Notes under the pieces: generated by a model
The model's database searches: none
What the model was told of the DNA's origin: nothing
The model's input: only the letters and a program-made list of their open reading frames with translations
Translations under genes and position numbers: made by a program
DNA from: Eumeta japonica
Taxonomy: Eukaryota > Arthropoda > Insecta > Lepidoptera > Psychidae
NCBI GenBank assembly: GCA_005406025.1
Contig: BGZK01001329.1
Coordinates: forward strand, 106,295-170,294
Reading direction: 5' to 3'
DNA: 64,000 nucleotides
In this document: positions 1 through 12,560 of the stretch, one piece after another
How positions within the stretch are numbered: the stretch's first letter is position 1
How the letters are laid out: each line of letters starts with the position of its first letter

Positions 1-960
1 TTGAAAAACTGTTAACCATGTAAGCCAACCCTGAAACTTCCCGCTTTTTTCGAGTTCGAAATACTCTAAAATATACAGGATTTGACGCTATTTTTGAGTA
101 AAAAATTTTGAGAATGCGAATTTGATTTGATACAGTTTTAGAATTTGTTTAAGAGAACCTTTTTTATATTTTTTGGTTTTGATCTCTCTTGAACAAATTA
201 ATCGATTTTGACTGAACTAGCAACACTCAAAGCAGGTTTTTAAGTTTCTATTTTAAGTTCTAAAAGAATTCAGAACGTGAATTTAATTAGGTACAAAATT
301 TTGGAGTATTTTGAAAAAATCACTTTTTGCGATTTTTTCGTTCACGATATCTCTCGAACGAATCAACCGATTTTGGCCGACCCGGTGGTGATCGACGTGG
401 TTTTTTTAATGTTAAGAGCTGATTAGTTTTTGGAATCTATCGGCAAAGCCGTTTAAAAGTTATTCCAAAAAACTACATTAATAAAAAATTTTTCATAGTT
501 TTTTTAATTTCTTGGAATCAATCCATTCCAATTGGTTCAAATTTTCAGGAAATCTAATTTTAATGGAACTTTTTGGAATGCCAAAGTTTGGTCAAGTCAT
601 TCAAAGTTTATAAGAGGTTTACATGCATCGACACATACACACACATACACACACACACACGCACGCACGCACACACACACGACAGGCGCACGCACACACA
701 CATACACATACAGCCATACAAACACTGTCGTAAAATCGTCAGGGGAGCTTCCTAGGACTTCAAAACGTCAAGTTTTGATGAAGAATCGATTTTCGAAACA
801 CGGGGTAAAACTAATAATTTCTCGATTTTCGAAATTTTTCAATTTTCTTAGCGGAAAGTTAACAATAAGAAACATTTGTATTACCATACTTTACACACCT
901 TACAAATTGTCAAGTTATGTAATGTATCTCTCAATCGAATAATCCTATGTTATTAAATTA
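1..960 (-). repeat. Interspersed repeat R1 with a CA-microsatellite core
   Basis: AT-rich sequence containing phrases shared by other copies in this window. After the phrase 'attttcaggaaat' comes a (CA)n core, and then a 'cgtcaagttttgatgaag' block. At 41.4-41.7 kb the same order is seen in reverse complement: a 'catcagatctcgacgtttt' block, then a GT-rich microsatellite, then 'tttcctgaaaatttgaact'. It therefore reads on the minus strand here. From memory this layout is a common non-coding lepidopteran repeat; I cannot name its class. Reading frames crossing the CA tract encode only His/Thr repeats and are not genes. Confidence 0.6.
631..712. repeat. Impure (CA)n microsatellite
   Basis: Runs of ACAC interrupted by 'acgcacgc' and 'gacaggcgca'. 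It lies in the core of repeat R1 and was probably seeded by it. Confidence 0.9.
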
Positions 961-2194
961 GTAGGCAACTGTGCATCTTCTCTTTAGCATTAATTCGTTT
1001 TGTCATTTTTGAAATGGTTTCATTTCATTGAAAATTGATTAAATTTGCTTGAATAAATATTAAATGTACTTTGAATTACTTTATAATCTCTAAATTATTT
1101 CTTTATAGGCTAGATGACTGCTACTTATAAATAACAAAAAATATATTAAGATGATAAATAACATATTAAAATAATGAATTATATAAACATATATATCAAT
1201 GTTTACATAAGCATAGGAGAGGGGGGTAAGAGCTTTACTTATTTTTGTTAACAAGGGCGGGTTAAAATTACACAAATTCTGCTTACGTAATACTCGAATG
1301 GCCTCTTTCTGGTTGCGCAAATTTTTTGGTAAAATTATATTATATTGTATATAAACAAGTAGTACGCACAAATAGCACGTAATGAAGATTACAAATGAGC
1401 GGATTTTATCTTTTTTGAAATTTTTTTTTGAGCGAACTTACGAGTCAGTGCTGGCAGAATGCATTTTTATAGAAATTTGTAAAATATAGTGACAGTTAGA
1501 AAAGATAATTTTGGAGAATTATACGCCCGCAGAAGCAATCAACAGATGATTTTCAGTTTATGTATCAAAAAGAAGATATTGGAAGTTATTCTCGATTGAG
1601 GAAAGAAAATAGAGAAATTGGTGTCCGATAAAGTAATCTTTAATTTGATTGTTCTTCCAGAATCCAGTTAGTAGCAGGAAAGTACACGCTGCCGCACCCC
1701 CCCAGTAAATAAATAATTAATTACTTTAGGTGCGCCCACAGCATGTCATTTCTCCCCTGTTTCAATTTAGTTGGTTTACGGCCACCTTTGAACGCCCATT
1801 CACAAGATTATTCTTTTGTCTTTGCGACGTAATACATTCACGCTTCGTCCTTTGTCTCAATGTCGTAAACAGTATTTGATCGGCGATAATCATACTTTAA
1901 CAACGTTTGTACGCCAGTGAACAACACGAACCTATTTCAATTCTGATGCGTGATAAGTTTAGGAGAAATCCAGCGATAACTAAGTTTTTCAACTTTAAAA
2001 TGTCAATGAAAAATTCCTTGCTGATCGCAGTTGAGACTCGACTTTCACGGATGTTATGCAGAAGAACAGGACCGTGATGCCTCCGTCACAGGTACTCGGA
2101 TGAGCTCTATTCTTCTTTCAGTATTTTTAAACGAGCAACCATATTTTCAGGTACATCGAGCCTTCCCAAAGCATGAAAAATAATTGCTCTGTAG
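961..2194. other. AT-rich stretch, no gene seen
   Basis: No supported gene. A C-run and a homeobox-like 'aataaataattaattactt' stretch occur around 1,696-1,730, followed by about 230 bases of mixed composition (1,735-1,960) without recognisable repeat phrases. A minus-strand frame at 1,090-1,371 has no family features and is treated as chance. Confidence 0.5.
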
Positions 2195-2475
2195 TACATT
2201 ACTTACCACGGGAGGAACGACATACTTTTTTCTTGTGTTGGGTAGACATTTTTTCTCCGCACCGGTATCGAACATCGGCAAAGGAAAGTTAGTTTTGAAA
2301 GTGCGGATATCATTCCCGATTTCAGATTCCCCTCGCCTTCAGTCCGGGTGACATAATCGCAGGGCCCGGAAAACGAATTTTTCATCCCGGTGAGACGGGA
2401 GAAAAGCGAACTTACTATCCCCACGTGCCAGGAGAATGTGTGACACTTTCGTGAATTTTCCATCAAGGTGTGAAA
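2195..2475 (-). repeat. Interspersed repeat R2, minus copy
   Basis: GC-rich island whose reverse complement aligns by eye with 19,140-19,440. Shared blocks in the same order are 'atgtcaccc', a 'gggaatctg' block, 'gcgaactttcc'-like text, 'cgata' plus 'gagcat/gttcg' and a final 'ccacggga/cccgtgg'. The 87-codon minus-strand frame here is not conserved in the second copy, so it is not called a gene. The family is not identified. Confidence 0.55.
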
Positions 2476-2659
2476 AAAAAATTGGTTGAGTGCATGTCAG
2501 TTGTAAAAGCTCTGTGGGTCCATTACTTACATAAGTTTGAACAAAATTGATTTATACTAACTATATCTTATATAAATATAAAAAAAAGAACAGTAGGCAT
2601 TACAAAATCTTGGAGGGAAAAAATATTCATGGCAATAACCAGCCTTGATTTTTTACCGA

Positions 2660-2850
2660 GTTGATTTTACGGTTCCGAGCCAAAATAGAAAAAACGGAAC
2701 TCTTATATTTTTGTCATATCCGTCCGTCCGTCCGCTCGTCCGTATGTCACAGGCATTTAACTCAAAAACTAAGAAATGTATATCGATGAAATTTATGGTG
2801 TAGGTGTCTTGTGTAAACCGCTACTTAGTATGGTGAATAGCAAAAGTAAA
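2660..2850 (+). repeat. Interspersed repeat R3 with a CCGT tandem run
   Basis: Contains 'aaaaaacggaactcttata', then 'gtcatatccgtccgtccgtc', 'tatgtcacag' and 'gtaaaccgct'. This order matches, from memory, a widespread insect repeat with a variable CCGT/CTGT run. The tetranucleotide run covers about 2,719-2,744. A weaker relative lies near 15,530. Confidence 0.55.
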
Positions 2851-3639
2851 TATTTCTAGAGGGGGCACTCCATATATGTTGCAGAGGCTGAAAATTTTTT
2901 TTTCAACAAATATCAACGTGTGGTACGTACTTCGACAGTTTTTTTTTATTAATTTAAGGTTGTTAAGTATTCTTTTTGATGAAGTGAATATTTTTAATCG
3001 CTCCGAAAGTCGCATAAATTTTGTTCCCTTTTTAATTTTTAAGCCGCATGTCCAAAAAAAAAACATGAAAATAATTACAAAGATATTGCTTAATAAATAA
3101 CTTTAAAGAAAATTATTTTGAATATGATCGAATGAATTTTTTAATACCGTTTTTGAGTAATTGCCGAAAAACTTCGTTTCTCAACAAAAGGATGTAAGTG
3201 CTTTAAAGATACGCTCTTTTGCTGGTGCATCTTAGTTTACAGTAGTTTAAGAAAAATAGGTGACATACCTACTTGTTTCTCTAGTTATAGGGGACTAAAA
3301 TGCTTATAATATTATGTGCGGGAAACATGGAGAAAAGTGTAACAATGTAGTTTTTTCACTTGTACTGCATTTTTTTTTGTGCATTATTCTTGAGGGCAAA
3401 CTTCTTGAATCCCATTAACCATTATGATGTATCTCAAGTGTTGTGTCTAACTATGAAATGATGAAAAAACAAATTTTAAATTGATATCGCTTTTGGTACT
3501 CGTATTGTAGCGTGCTTTCACCGTACTATAATAAAACCTATAGGATATGCTTCAGTGAGAATATTGTCAGGCGAATACAAAAGCCAGATAATACACACAA
3601 TGTATGTGTGAACTACTAGGACAACGTGAACGCCCTGTA
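2851..3639. other. AT-rich stretch, no gene seen
   Basis: Poly-A and poly-T runs and low-complexity text. Overlapping frames on both strands at 2,821-3,100 shadow one another and show no domain. Confidence 0.4.
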
Positions 3640-3835
3640 TCTATTCAAAAGACAATCTTCATTGTTTGGGGCTCCTTTATATCGGCCCTCACGACACGGC
3701 GGAGTGACGTCACGTAATGGCCGCCGGTCTAAGGAGCCGGGGGTCGACGGACCCGTCTATGACAAGGATCAAGTGGATATCTGCTATAATGAACGAACGC
3801 GATGCTCTATTTTAGCCACGCGTTGAAACCTTAAG
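3640..3835. other. GC-rich island, function unknown
   Basis: Abrupt rise in GC and CpG around 'ggcggagtgacgtcacgtaa', which contains a perfect CRE-like palindrome TGACGTCA. A 66-codon plus-strand frame crosses it but has no recognisable domain. It could be a decayed element or a short regulatory sequence. Confidence 0.35.
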
Positions 3836-6490
3836 TGGTCATGTGCGATATTGTTGCAGAAGTTATAACGTCTATATGGTTAAAGTGTAAAGAAGGGAAA
3901 TTAGCATTATATTATGCAATTTCTCGTCGAATGAAGTGATAATTTTTTAAATGAAATTTGGAATAGGAATAGGGTGAAGTCTGGACAAAGCCGATATGTG
4001 ACTTTCAAACGCTCGATGTGGAATGAGCTTAAAAAAGTACGCAACTTGCCTTTTCAATTATTTTACGCAGTGTACAGGGATATGTGTGAAATATAGACAT
4101 AGCGCCTCCGTTGAAGGTCACGCACTCTGGTTTTAAGATGCATAAAGCGAGCAAAAATATAACTATAGATAATTGAATGATTAATAAAAAATGGAAAGGA
4201 ACTAATTAAATGCTGTTTTCGACCGGCAGTCATAATTGTGATTGAGGTAGAGAAGGTGAAAAAATATATATATCCATGTATATATTAAATATAGTGTAAG
4301 GAAAATATTTAATCAGTAAAGAGAACATAATTATTACGGACATACTCCAGGTGAGTTGCATCTCTGATCACAACCCTTAAAGACCTAAAGTTCTGCTTCA
4401 GCATACAGCATACATCTGTCCAAGTCTAAAACAGGACTTTGACCGACAGCGGTCCGAGCCCAATCCGGGACTTTGACCGTTTAGTGTTAAAATTGGAATT
4501 ATTTTGTTTTTTAATTGGCGTTCATGGTGATAGTGGCTAGTTTAGGAACAAAGATAATAATTTTACTGTGTTAGAGATTCGAAGGCATTGTAGTTTGTGT
4601 AGCTTTCAATCATTCGTAAGCCAGACGGCGGTTCTTAGTCGAGTTTTGAGTCCGTTTTATTTTCATGTTTTCCTTTTATTTCGAATATCAAATATTAGTA
4701 AAAGTATAAGTATCATAAAATACACATTTATTGTTGAAAATCAGTGTATTACAACGCTGATTTATGAGTTTCGACTAGAAAAATTACGATCGAAAAGCTG
4801 AATAGCGATGCGGTGTCCGTTAACAATGATGATTTTCTAATTGGAAATTTACTTTTAATAAGGGTTTTACATGAAAGACAATATACAAATGTATTTTAAA
4901 CTTCTTATTCATAAAATTTTACAAAAAAAAAATAGTGCGAATTTCTGGCGCGGAACTTTGAACTTTTTAAATTTACAATTGGAAAATACGCCATCTTGAA
5001 ATACTGTTCGATAAAAATTTTAATATCATATTTAGAAAAAATAGAAGTAATAACACAGTTATTCAAAAAAATACTTTAAAACTGTTTTCTACAAAAAGTT
5101 TATTGTTTTGTATACATTTATGCAGAATAATTTTTCAACTTTTCTTGAAAATACTTTTTCTCTTTTGCACAAATTTAAATGAATTCCATTGTCTTGAATT
5201 CTTTTGAAAATTTCGATTTTCTCAAATGTATTTCGTTATTTTATTTTTTACGAATCAAGTAAAAAATTGTAATAATGCTTGTTTTCCAAATCCTGCAAAA
5301 AATAAGTAATGTTTTATGCAACAAATCACTCCACTTGAAGATGTCCCTACAAAAAACAACGATTCTGGTAAGAATTACCAGGTTTACCAAATTAATCAGG
5401 TTTACCTGATCTGCAATCTTAAGACTTTCTTTTTTAATCTTTCTCTTGAATTAAAAGTGTATAAAGCTTCCGTTTGTACTGATTACCATTGTAAATTAGT
5501 CCAATAAAGTACAAATACAAACAAAAATGTGATTTTATTGATTTGTACTTTAGCAAACGCTTGAAGGTACAGTTTTCTGATTTTAATTTCCTTTATCTTT
5601 TAATAAAAAATTCCTTTCAGTAACGTTCTTTCATAAAAAAATATATAGAAATTTTAATCTAGATTTAGTAATAGAGTCTTAGAACAAATTCTATGCGAAA
5701 AAATTTTGTTTGCGTCAAGATCGCACGGCGCGGGGGGCGCGGAGGGTGCAGGCCGACGACGGTGGCGCCATAGGAAAGGCAATCTCCTAGGGCTTATAAT
5801 GTTCTCGCTAGAAAAATGTAAGAATTTGTCAAAAGTTGACGTGACATTCTACGCGCACGGTACTTATAGATTTATAGTCAACTGATCCGATGACGAGGAT
5901 GTGCGTTAGTATTATTGAGCAGTCATGCTCCTTTGATCTTGTAAAGGTACCGACATCAAATAAGCTTTCAAAGAAAAGAAACCCATGACCACAATTCTGC
6001 CTGCACTTCCAGTTCGCTCCACTTTGGTAGGCGTTGGTTAATTTTTGGTTGGTTAATCCTACCGACTAATCGGTAAATCACACTGATAAGTCTGTCCAAA
6101 CGATCTTGCTTTAAATTTTGTTAAAATATCACGGTACCATTCTACGGAAACCGCTTCTGAGCCTACGTTAGATTTTACGGTGCCCTGTGCGTTGCTGCCC
6201 ATCTTAAGCAAAAATGCCTTTGCTGGATTTCAAAAAGTTACAACGTGCAAATAATTTCATTTATCATGTAAGTATTTTACGTGATAAAATAATCTAAGAA
6301 AATAACAGCTCTTGAATGTTGAGAATGTGTGACCTTGGAATTTCTCATTTAGTGATGTCCGTGAATTTTGCTAGCTTATTTTTAAAGTTAACAAATTGTT
6401 GTAATGTACGTGAAAAAAATACTACTATTGTTTTGGATTCTTAAAAATGATTAATATGAAATAATTGTTAAACTGTTTGTTGGTTAATTT
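3836..6490. other. Long AT-rich stretch, no gene seen
   Basis: Only small items stand out. The 12-mer GGACTTTGACCG occurs twice 34 bases apart (4,434 and 4,468). A short GC-rich patch lies at 5,718-5,775. An 'accaggtttaccaaattaatcaggtttacc'-like near-duplication lies at about 5,376-5,410. No splice-consistent exon was recognised. Confidence 0.4.
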
Positions 6491-6898
6491 ATGTTTCGCA
6501 AGACATCATTTTCTAAGGCATTATCTTCCTTGAACATTTACATTCGACCAACATCCCACAGCAGATTCGGAAAACCTTTTCAGAAGTTCTATGCGATTAA
6601 AACCGAAGCTCGAAAAACGTCTATTGAATACAAATTGGCGGAACACGCCTTTCATCTTCCTCAAATCGGTTTATCCCCTAATGCGAAAAGTGGTGACCGC
6701 CTGCCCTCCGAAAGGGCCGTTTTCGTTTTTAATCCAGACAAAACGCCTTCCGTTTTTGAAGACTTCAACGCTCAGCTTAATGGCAGAGTTGAAATCGAAT
6801 TAGCTCGTACATTGAAATGCTCCGAGTCCGCTAACGACGTAAGTTCTACGAGCGCTAACCGAATCTCGCATCGATTATGTTCCGCTTCGAAACTTTAA
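6491..6898 (+). CDS. Unidentified 135-codon ORF
   Basis: The longest ATG-initiated frame in the window. It has balanced, protein-like composition without simple repeats and is less AT-rich than its surroundings. Residues 1-30 are basic and Ser/Phe-rich, compatible with a targeting peptide but not diagnostic. The remainder is mixed, with Pro/Asp-containing segments and no transmembrane stretch, zinc-finger spacing or RT/transposase motif. A second frame overlaps at 6,877-7,074, so a single longer decayed frame with a frameshift near 6,880-6,900 is possible. No start context, splice site or polyA signal decides the matter. It may be a transposon or processed-gene relic, or chance. I do not recognise it. 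Confidence 0.2.
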   Translation: MFRKTSFSKALSSLNIYIRPTSHSRFGKPFQKFYAIKTEARKTSIEYKLAEHAFHLPQIGLSPNAKSGDRLPSERAVFVFNPDKTPSVFEDFNAQLNGRVEIELARTLKCSESANDVSSTSANRISHRLCSASKL

Positions 6899-7074
6899 CG
6901 GGCAGCTTTTACGAACTCCACTCGGAGATTCGGCCGTTCTTCATAATGTTAAGTGGTTTAGAACGCATTATTCCGATTAACGATACGATTACAAAGTCCG
7001 CCATTGTCGGCTTAAAAGATGCTCTGAGCTGTGAAAGGGGCCTTATTAGCTTTATTTTGACGTTTCTCTGTTAA

Positions 7075-8275
7075 AACTGTCTTTTAGATGATTTGAGAAA
7101 AAGGCGATTATTGCAACAGGATCGAGTAACACAATAAGCAAGATATGAAAATAAATCCGATTGGTCTTGCAGGTTAGCCTTAAAACTTGTCGGTGTTTTT
7201 GAACTCTTCCTTCTAGAACATCGTTGCTTTGAGCTCTTCGTCCCCAAAAAAAAAATCATTCAAACAATCTAAGTTTTTGAAGCTAAAATTTTCAGTTTTT
7301 TTTTTCAAAACCATTTTTTACAATACAATATAATATATGCAATACAATAATATACAAACATTTTAAAAAAATTAAAAATCACGCATCACTACAAAAGGAC
7401 AATTTTTGACCATCATATTTGTGACGTCATAATGTAGCGTTTAACATTTTCAGCAACAGCTTGTAAGCGCGTATCAATTAAACTATATACTCTGAAGGAT
7501 TTGAGTCTAAATTAATTTTTTTTTCGCCCTAGCCTCTAAATAGCCATAGTGCGTAGTTATGTTAGTAGGCAAGGGCGTAGTTATGTTTTGTTATCGAAAA
7601 CGCGGGATGGGGGGGAGAGTTCATGAAAATAAAACAACAAAAATAGGCATGTGCCAAGTGCATTTCTTTCAGGCACAAGCATTTAAAAACATTCATTAAC
7701 ATTTGTTATGGAAAACGCCTCTAGTCTGTTAAGATGTATACAAGTTGACCCAAATAACTTGCTATATATTATTTTTCTAGTTAATAACGAATAATTATAA
7801 AGTATCACTTTATTTCCAGTAGAATAAAAAAAAAAATCCTGAAAAGTTTCGTGGTTAGATAACAAATTTACCTACTACGACGCATATTAAATATAGATTT
7901 CCAGAACCTAGTGTAGAGGAACGTTAAGATGAAGAAGAAGAAGAAATCAAATGAAATCTGAAATTCAAAAATTGTTTGAACTAATAAAAAAGTGTGTAAA
8001 ATGCAATGGAGAATACTTTGAAAATCAGTGAATATTTTAGTTTACATTACAAAAATATTCACTGTAATCACTGAAAAAATGAACATGCTTAATTGTGCTT
8101 AATATTTTAGTACATCAAATAATTTCAAAAGCTTTTACCGCGCAATAGATTTATTTATATTTATTGTCCAAGTACTCATTATAATGTTTCTTTAAGTTAA
8201 GCATACACATAGAAATATATGTACTAGCCGACACGACAGATAATGTCCTGTTAAAATTTGTGATGTCTCTGGAAT
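7075..8275. other. AT-rich stretch, no gene seen
   Basis: Poly-T and poly-A runs, and a small duplicated phrase around 'ggcgtagttatgtt' near 7,553-7,587. Text at 8,220-8,260 ('ctagccgacacgacag') resembles, from memory, the start of a very common decayed insect repeat and leads into the tandem array downstream. Confidence 0.4.
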
Positions 8276-8279
8276 GTGT

Positions 8280-8700
8280 TTCATATAAAACACTACGAAA
8301 AATATCGCAAATTTCAACAAAATTGGTAAAACTATAAAGGTTCTTAGTAATAATCATGAAGCCTTAAAAATATAACCTATATCATTTACTCGATTTCCAG
8401 CTATTTTCATATTGAACTTTATCAGTAAATTATAAGGATTCATTACTAAAAATTCTTGTGGAAAAGTAAAAATTGTATCTATGGTTTTTCATTGTCTTCT
8501 GGCTACAAGTCAAAATTTTATTGAAATCTGTTAAACCTCAAACTTTTTAGTAATTCTCACGGAACCCTAAAAAGTGTATCTTATATTTTTCCGTTGGCTG
8601 CAAACTATCTTTACAAGAAATTTTATTGAAGTAGAATAAACTACAAGGGTCTTTATTAATCAATTAATATCAGAATCCTAATTAGTTTCAAACCCTTCAT
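8280..8700. repeat. Degenerate tandem array, ~105-bp period, about four units
   Basis: Similar blocks recur at about 8,339, 8,442, 8,548 and 8,654, a spacing of 103-107. Each opens with a 'ttagtaat'-like phrase, continues with a 'ggaaccctaaaaa'-like block and 'tatctta', and closes with 'attttattgaa', a 'gttaaac'-like phrase and 'aaaggttc'. A partial unit ends at 8,340. The units have diverged strongly. It looks like an old satellite or the internal repeats of a decayed element. Confidence 0.55.
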
Positions 8701-9330
8701 AGTTTAAATTCTTGATGGCTATCGCCCCCAGCTCCAATCTCGTGGACCTAGAACGATTTGCCACATCTTTTGTATCGACTGATGACCCTGTGTCCATTAT
8801 CATTCCGATCCCGTTCCTCGTCTTTAATTTTGTATCGAAGTAATATCAATTCCGATTTTTCTCCGGATCTCAATATCGCTTTCACTTTTGATTAAATTTC
8901 GATAGATTTTCACGTTTTATGGGTTTTACCACGTTGGAACCCTAAAATTACCGGGATAAAAATACCCTAAATATAGCCCAGCAAGCTTTTCTACCTTCTA
9001 GCGAAAGTTGCATCTTGATCGGTTCAGCCGTTCTGAAAATTTCCGGACAAACAGGCAAACAGATAGAAACAGGAAAGGGTTATTTCTTACACAAATCTAG
9101 GCATGAAGATTACGAACACAATACTTCTGAATGATTTCGTATAAATATTCAAGCTGCCTTAGATTCAAGCTTTGGCTTTTTTTTGATTTCGAATCCAGTC
9201 TCTTTCTGGATTCCTTACCCGCTATCGGTCCCGTTATAGGACTTGATTTTTGTCCCTATCCTAGCTTGCTTATTCCATATTCATATGGGCGAAGCCGCAA
9301 GCACACGATACGTTATCTCTCTCTCTCTCT
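8701..9330. repeat. Decayed lepidopteran-type interspersed repeat
   Basis: Contains repeated 'cgatcccgttcctcg' / 'cgattccgat' style phrases, then 'gttgcatcttgatcggttcagccgtt'-like text and 'caaacaggcaaacagataga'. This is the familiar 3' portion of a very common decayed lepidopteran repeat. Related scraps occur at 24.7-24.9, 27.8-28.0 and 54.9-55.0 kb. The 123-codon frame beginning at 9,131 only translates this repeat. Confidence 0.5.
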
Positions 9331-9333
9331 CTC
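9316..9333. repeat. (CT)n microsatellite
   Basis: Uninterrupted CT dinucleotides. Confidence 0.9.
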
Positions 9334-10479
9334 AGGAATATTTCCGAAAATATCCTTACCGATACGCATACTTAAACTATATTTGTGGCGCATTTCATTC
9401 ATTTTGACACACATAGGCGAAACCTTACTTATAAAAAATGAAATCAATCAAGCACTGCGTGTGTTTGTCTGTGACACTATACAAAAGCTAGGTGAAGAAT
9501 GATAAAAATTTATACTAAAATTAACGTGAAACATAGAGAGTGATTAAAATTACGTACCTTCATGTGAAATACGAGTAATTTTCTTTCTTATTATATATTT
9601 GCTTGTAGTGTCACACTTTTATGTTTCACCACCAAATATGAGATTCAGATTTATAATCAATAAGATTACATAAGTTCGCCCAAGATCTCAAGTAAAACAA
9701 CTCGAATATCGAGCGAAGTTTTGGTCGCGTAGGTAAAGTTGTCCCTTCATTAGCATATTTCAGGGTTATCAGGGCACTTTGAGAATTTGAATGTAACGTT
9801 TCTGGAACGGCAACCTTCATATATTTTGCCAATTTATGTGCTTTTAATATCTCGAGATTACTAATGTTCACAGGAAAATGTACAATTGTAATGAAATTGT
9901 AATTAAGGAAGTCTTGCTCAAATTTATGGCGATTCAAATAAAAAAATCACAAAATAAAAGAAAAATACAAAAAGTTGTTGTATCGTTTTGAAATAAATTT
10001 CTGTTTAAGTAGGTTTTCTTAGGAATCACTAGATTAGTTGAATTTTTTAGACTTCAGTAAATGAACGAACTCATTTCACAAACTTTTTTTATGAATATTT
10101 TTCACGAGAAAAAGAATGTAGGTACGGATAATTTATGTAATTTTTCTACTTACTTATTTAAGACTTAGGATATTCGTTCATTATATTTCTAATATTTTTC
10201 AAAAGTTTAGCCGCAACGGTTTCTGAGATTTTGCTCGATATTAGTATAATAATAATATTTCATAATTTAAATATATTTATTTTATTATAAATTTTTAATA
10301 TACATATATTTTGTTTAGTATTGAAAGTATGTATTTTCGTATAATAAATGAACGTAATTAATCTTCTCATAAAAACTTCTTCCATCATTCACGGATGGAC
10401 AGTATAAATAAAAAATTACGGTATACGATCTTGATTAGCTTGTTTAAATCCATATATCTATCAAATTACAACATTTTCT
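9334..10479. other. AT-rich stretch, no gene seen
   Basis: A minus-strand frame of 103 codons (9,626-9,937) has no recognisable domain and is left uncalled. The rest is very AT-rich. Confidence 0.4.
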
Positions 10480-10489
10480 GCTGTAGATT

Positions 10490-10820
10490 CAGGGGGTAAC
10501 GTGGTATAAAGTTCCGCAGCCAACAAAGACAACTTACAGATTCGCTATGGCCGTCTGTCCATCCGTCTGTGTCTGTTAGTCCGCGGCTTGCTCAGAGACT
10601 CTTAGTACTAAAAAGCTGTAATTTGGTATGGTTGTACATTTTAATCATACCGACAAATTTGGTATATTATAGTTTTGAAAAAAAAAAAAATTATGAACTT
10701 CCTCTACACGTAGATTTTTTTTCTCGCCTATCCTACGGTGCGGGGTAACGTTGGATAGCCTATTCAAAAACATTTCGAAATGTTAATCTTGGAAGTGCCT
10801 ATTTTGGTTAGAGTCGAATA
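10490..10820 (+). repeat. Interspersed repeat R4 ('gctatggccgtctgtcc' type)
   Basis: Successive phrases 'cgctatggccgtctgtcc', 'gcttgctcagagactcttag', 'gctgtaatttggtatgg', then after an A-run 'ctacggtgcggggtaacg' and 'ttggatagcc'. From memory this ordered set matches an abundant lepidopteran repeat. It is non-coding here. The order and near-full preservation suggest a fairly complete copy. Confidence 0.65.
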
Positions 10821-12355
10821 TTCCTCTCGCCAGGTAAATGATAATTCTTAGATATGTGAAAAAATCAGTACAGTAATAGTTAACAAGTAATAGGCGACCG
10901 ACTTATAAAATGTACCGGGAGTAATTAAAGTAAATTTTCATACAAATTCCATTGAAAACTATTTAGATGACGATGTTGGTTGTGTAAAACAAATAGTAAA
11001 TACAAGTTTATGAACTATGAAAAATTAGGGAAATATAAAATCATAACATCCTTAAAAACCGTCCTATGTCAGCCCCTTTATAGACGTTACTAGTTGCTAA
11101 GCCTCGATCAATAAGTTCATGGCATCAAATAAAAAGCTCCCTTCTAAGTCCACATTTAGCGATGGGCAAACATGGAACCCTAAACTGGCGTAGCTCGACA
11201 TAGACTTGGTGGATATTTCGCCTGATGTGTGATCCTCTAAAAAAAATAATAGCTTTCAAAAATGCGTGTGATACTATCCGAGAGCGATGTTGGTCAGTGA
11301 TTAACTTTCATACAATTTATGATATTGTCCTGACAAATTATTATTGGGATTTGAGGTTAAAGTTGAGTTGAATTTAGTCTAGTTAAATTGCGATACAAAA
11401 ATGCACCATGAAATACTAAAACACTTATAATTGATCACTTTTAAGATTTACTACTGAACGCTCTACTGATTACTAAAAGAAAACTAAACTAACAACGCTT
11501 GAACTCCTATATATATTTTCGTAAGTTAGTGGTCTGGAACATTCCTAAAATGTTAATAAGATGATAAATATGTCAACGATAGATATAAAAAGGTCGCTAA
11601 CATGGTCACGTCTGACGTAAACAAACAACTGTTCTGAAATATTCTTACCAACAAAAATTTACGGACAGTGTAAACAACCATGTCCATGTATTTCGAGATA
11701 AATAAGTGGAGGTTTATTCTCTTATCTATTTAAGTGGAGAATTATTTTACTAACTTATTAAGTTAGCAGAATTAGCTTGGCATTTGACTTGTGAACGCTT
11801 TGAAGTAAAACATTTTTGATGCGCGTTGCACTCCACTATTTATACCTGTCTACTGGCCTTCCAGAAGGTACTTGAAACATACTAATATTGATTTACAATG
11901 ATCAAAAAATTTGGTTGTCATGAGGCCTGGTGACAAAAGGATAACTTAAAAGTATGATGGTTAAATTAAAATAGTTATTCATTACAATTTTTGTGATTTT
12001 CAAATGAAAATATTTTTTTTAAAAACTCTTTGGGGCACCGGATTGGTACGAAGTTCCTTTTCCCATATGTAAAAAAGGCATTTAGAAGCGCCATCTGTTT
12101 TATTTATTACACTTTGAGAAGTTCGTCAATTTGCACATTTACGTAATTTTGAAATCAATAATTGGTGCCACTTTCAAATATTTGTACAAGTATTTATTTA
12201 TTGAAAGTTTAATATTCTCTAGCACTTGTACAATCCAAGAGTTTGATTTAATATTTTAGAAGGAAAAGAAATTATAAATTATATATAAGCACAATTAAGT
12301 AAATTAACAATCTTTGAAAACAATAAAACGAAAAATATAACAAAAAGGATGAAAT
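10821..12355. other. AT-rich stretch, no gene seen
   Basis: No supported feature. Composition is uniform and no frame passes 60 codons. Confidence 0.4.
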
Positions 12356-12359
12356 AACT

Positions 12360-12560
12360 TCAGTGATCGGACGAGAACCGGTGTATTCAGCATGGTATGG
12401 ACGTTGGTAAACGAATTTATAAAAGACATGACCACGAGGAGCTTTTGAAACGTTAACTAAAGCAACAGTAGTTAGCGTTTTTCGTTGCGGTTACACTTTT
12501 TTTCGTGTAGGTCCCATCCGTCGAGCGCTTGAGTGTAACGTGCAATAAGGAACTTCGTTC
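12360..12560. repeat. GC-richer island, probable repeat relic
   Basis: Text such as 'cagtgatcggacgagaaccg' and 'aaggaacttcgttcc' stands out from AT-rich flanks. It feels familiar from lepidopteran interspersed repeats, but I cannot name a family and see no second copy in the window. Confidence 0.3.

Noticed and set aside
532..942. 136-codon plus-strand ORF
   Set aside because: About a quarter of it translates the CA microsatellite (His/Thr repeats), the start is not ATG, and it lies inside repeat R1.
9131..9502. 123-codon plus-strand ORF
   Set aside because: It overlaps a common decayed repeat and a CT microsatellite; no domain.
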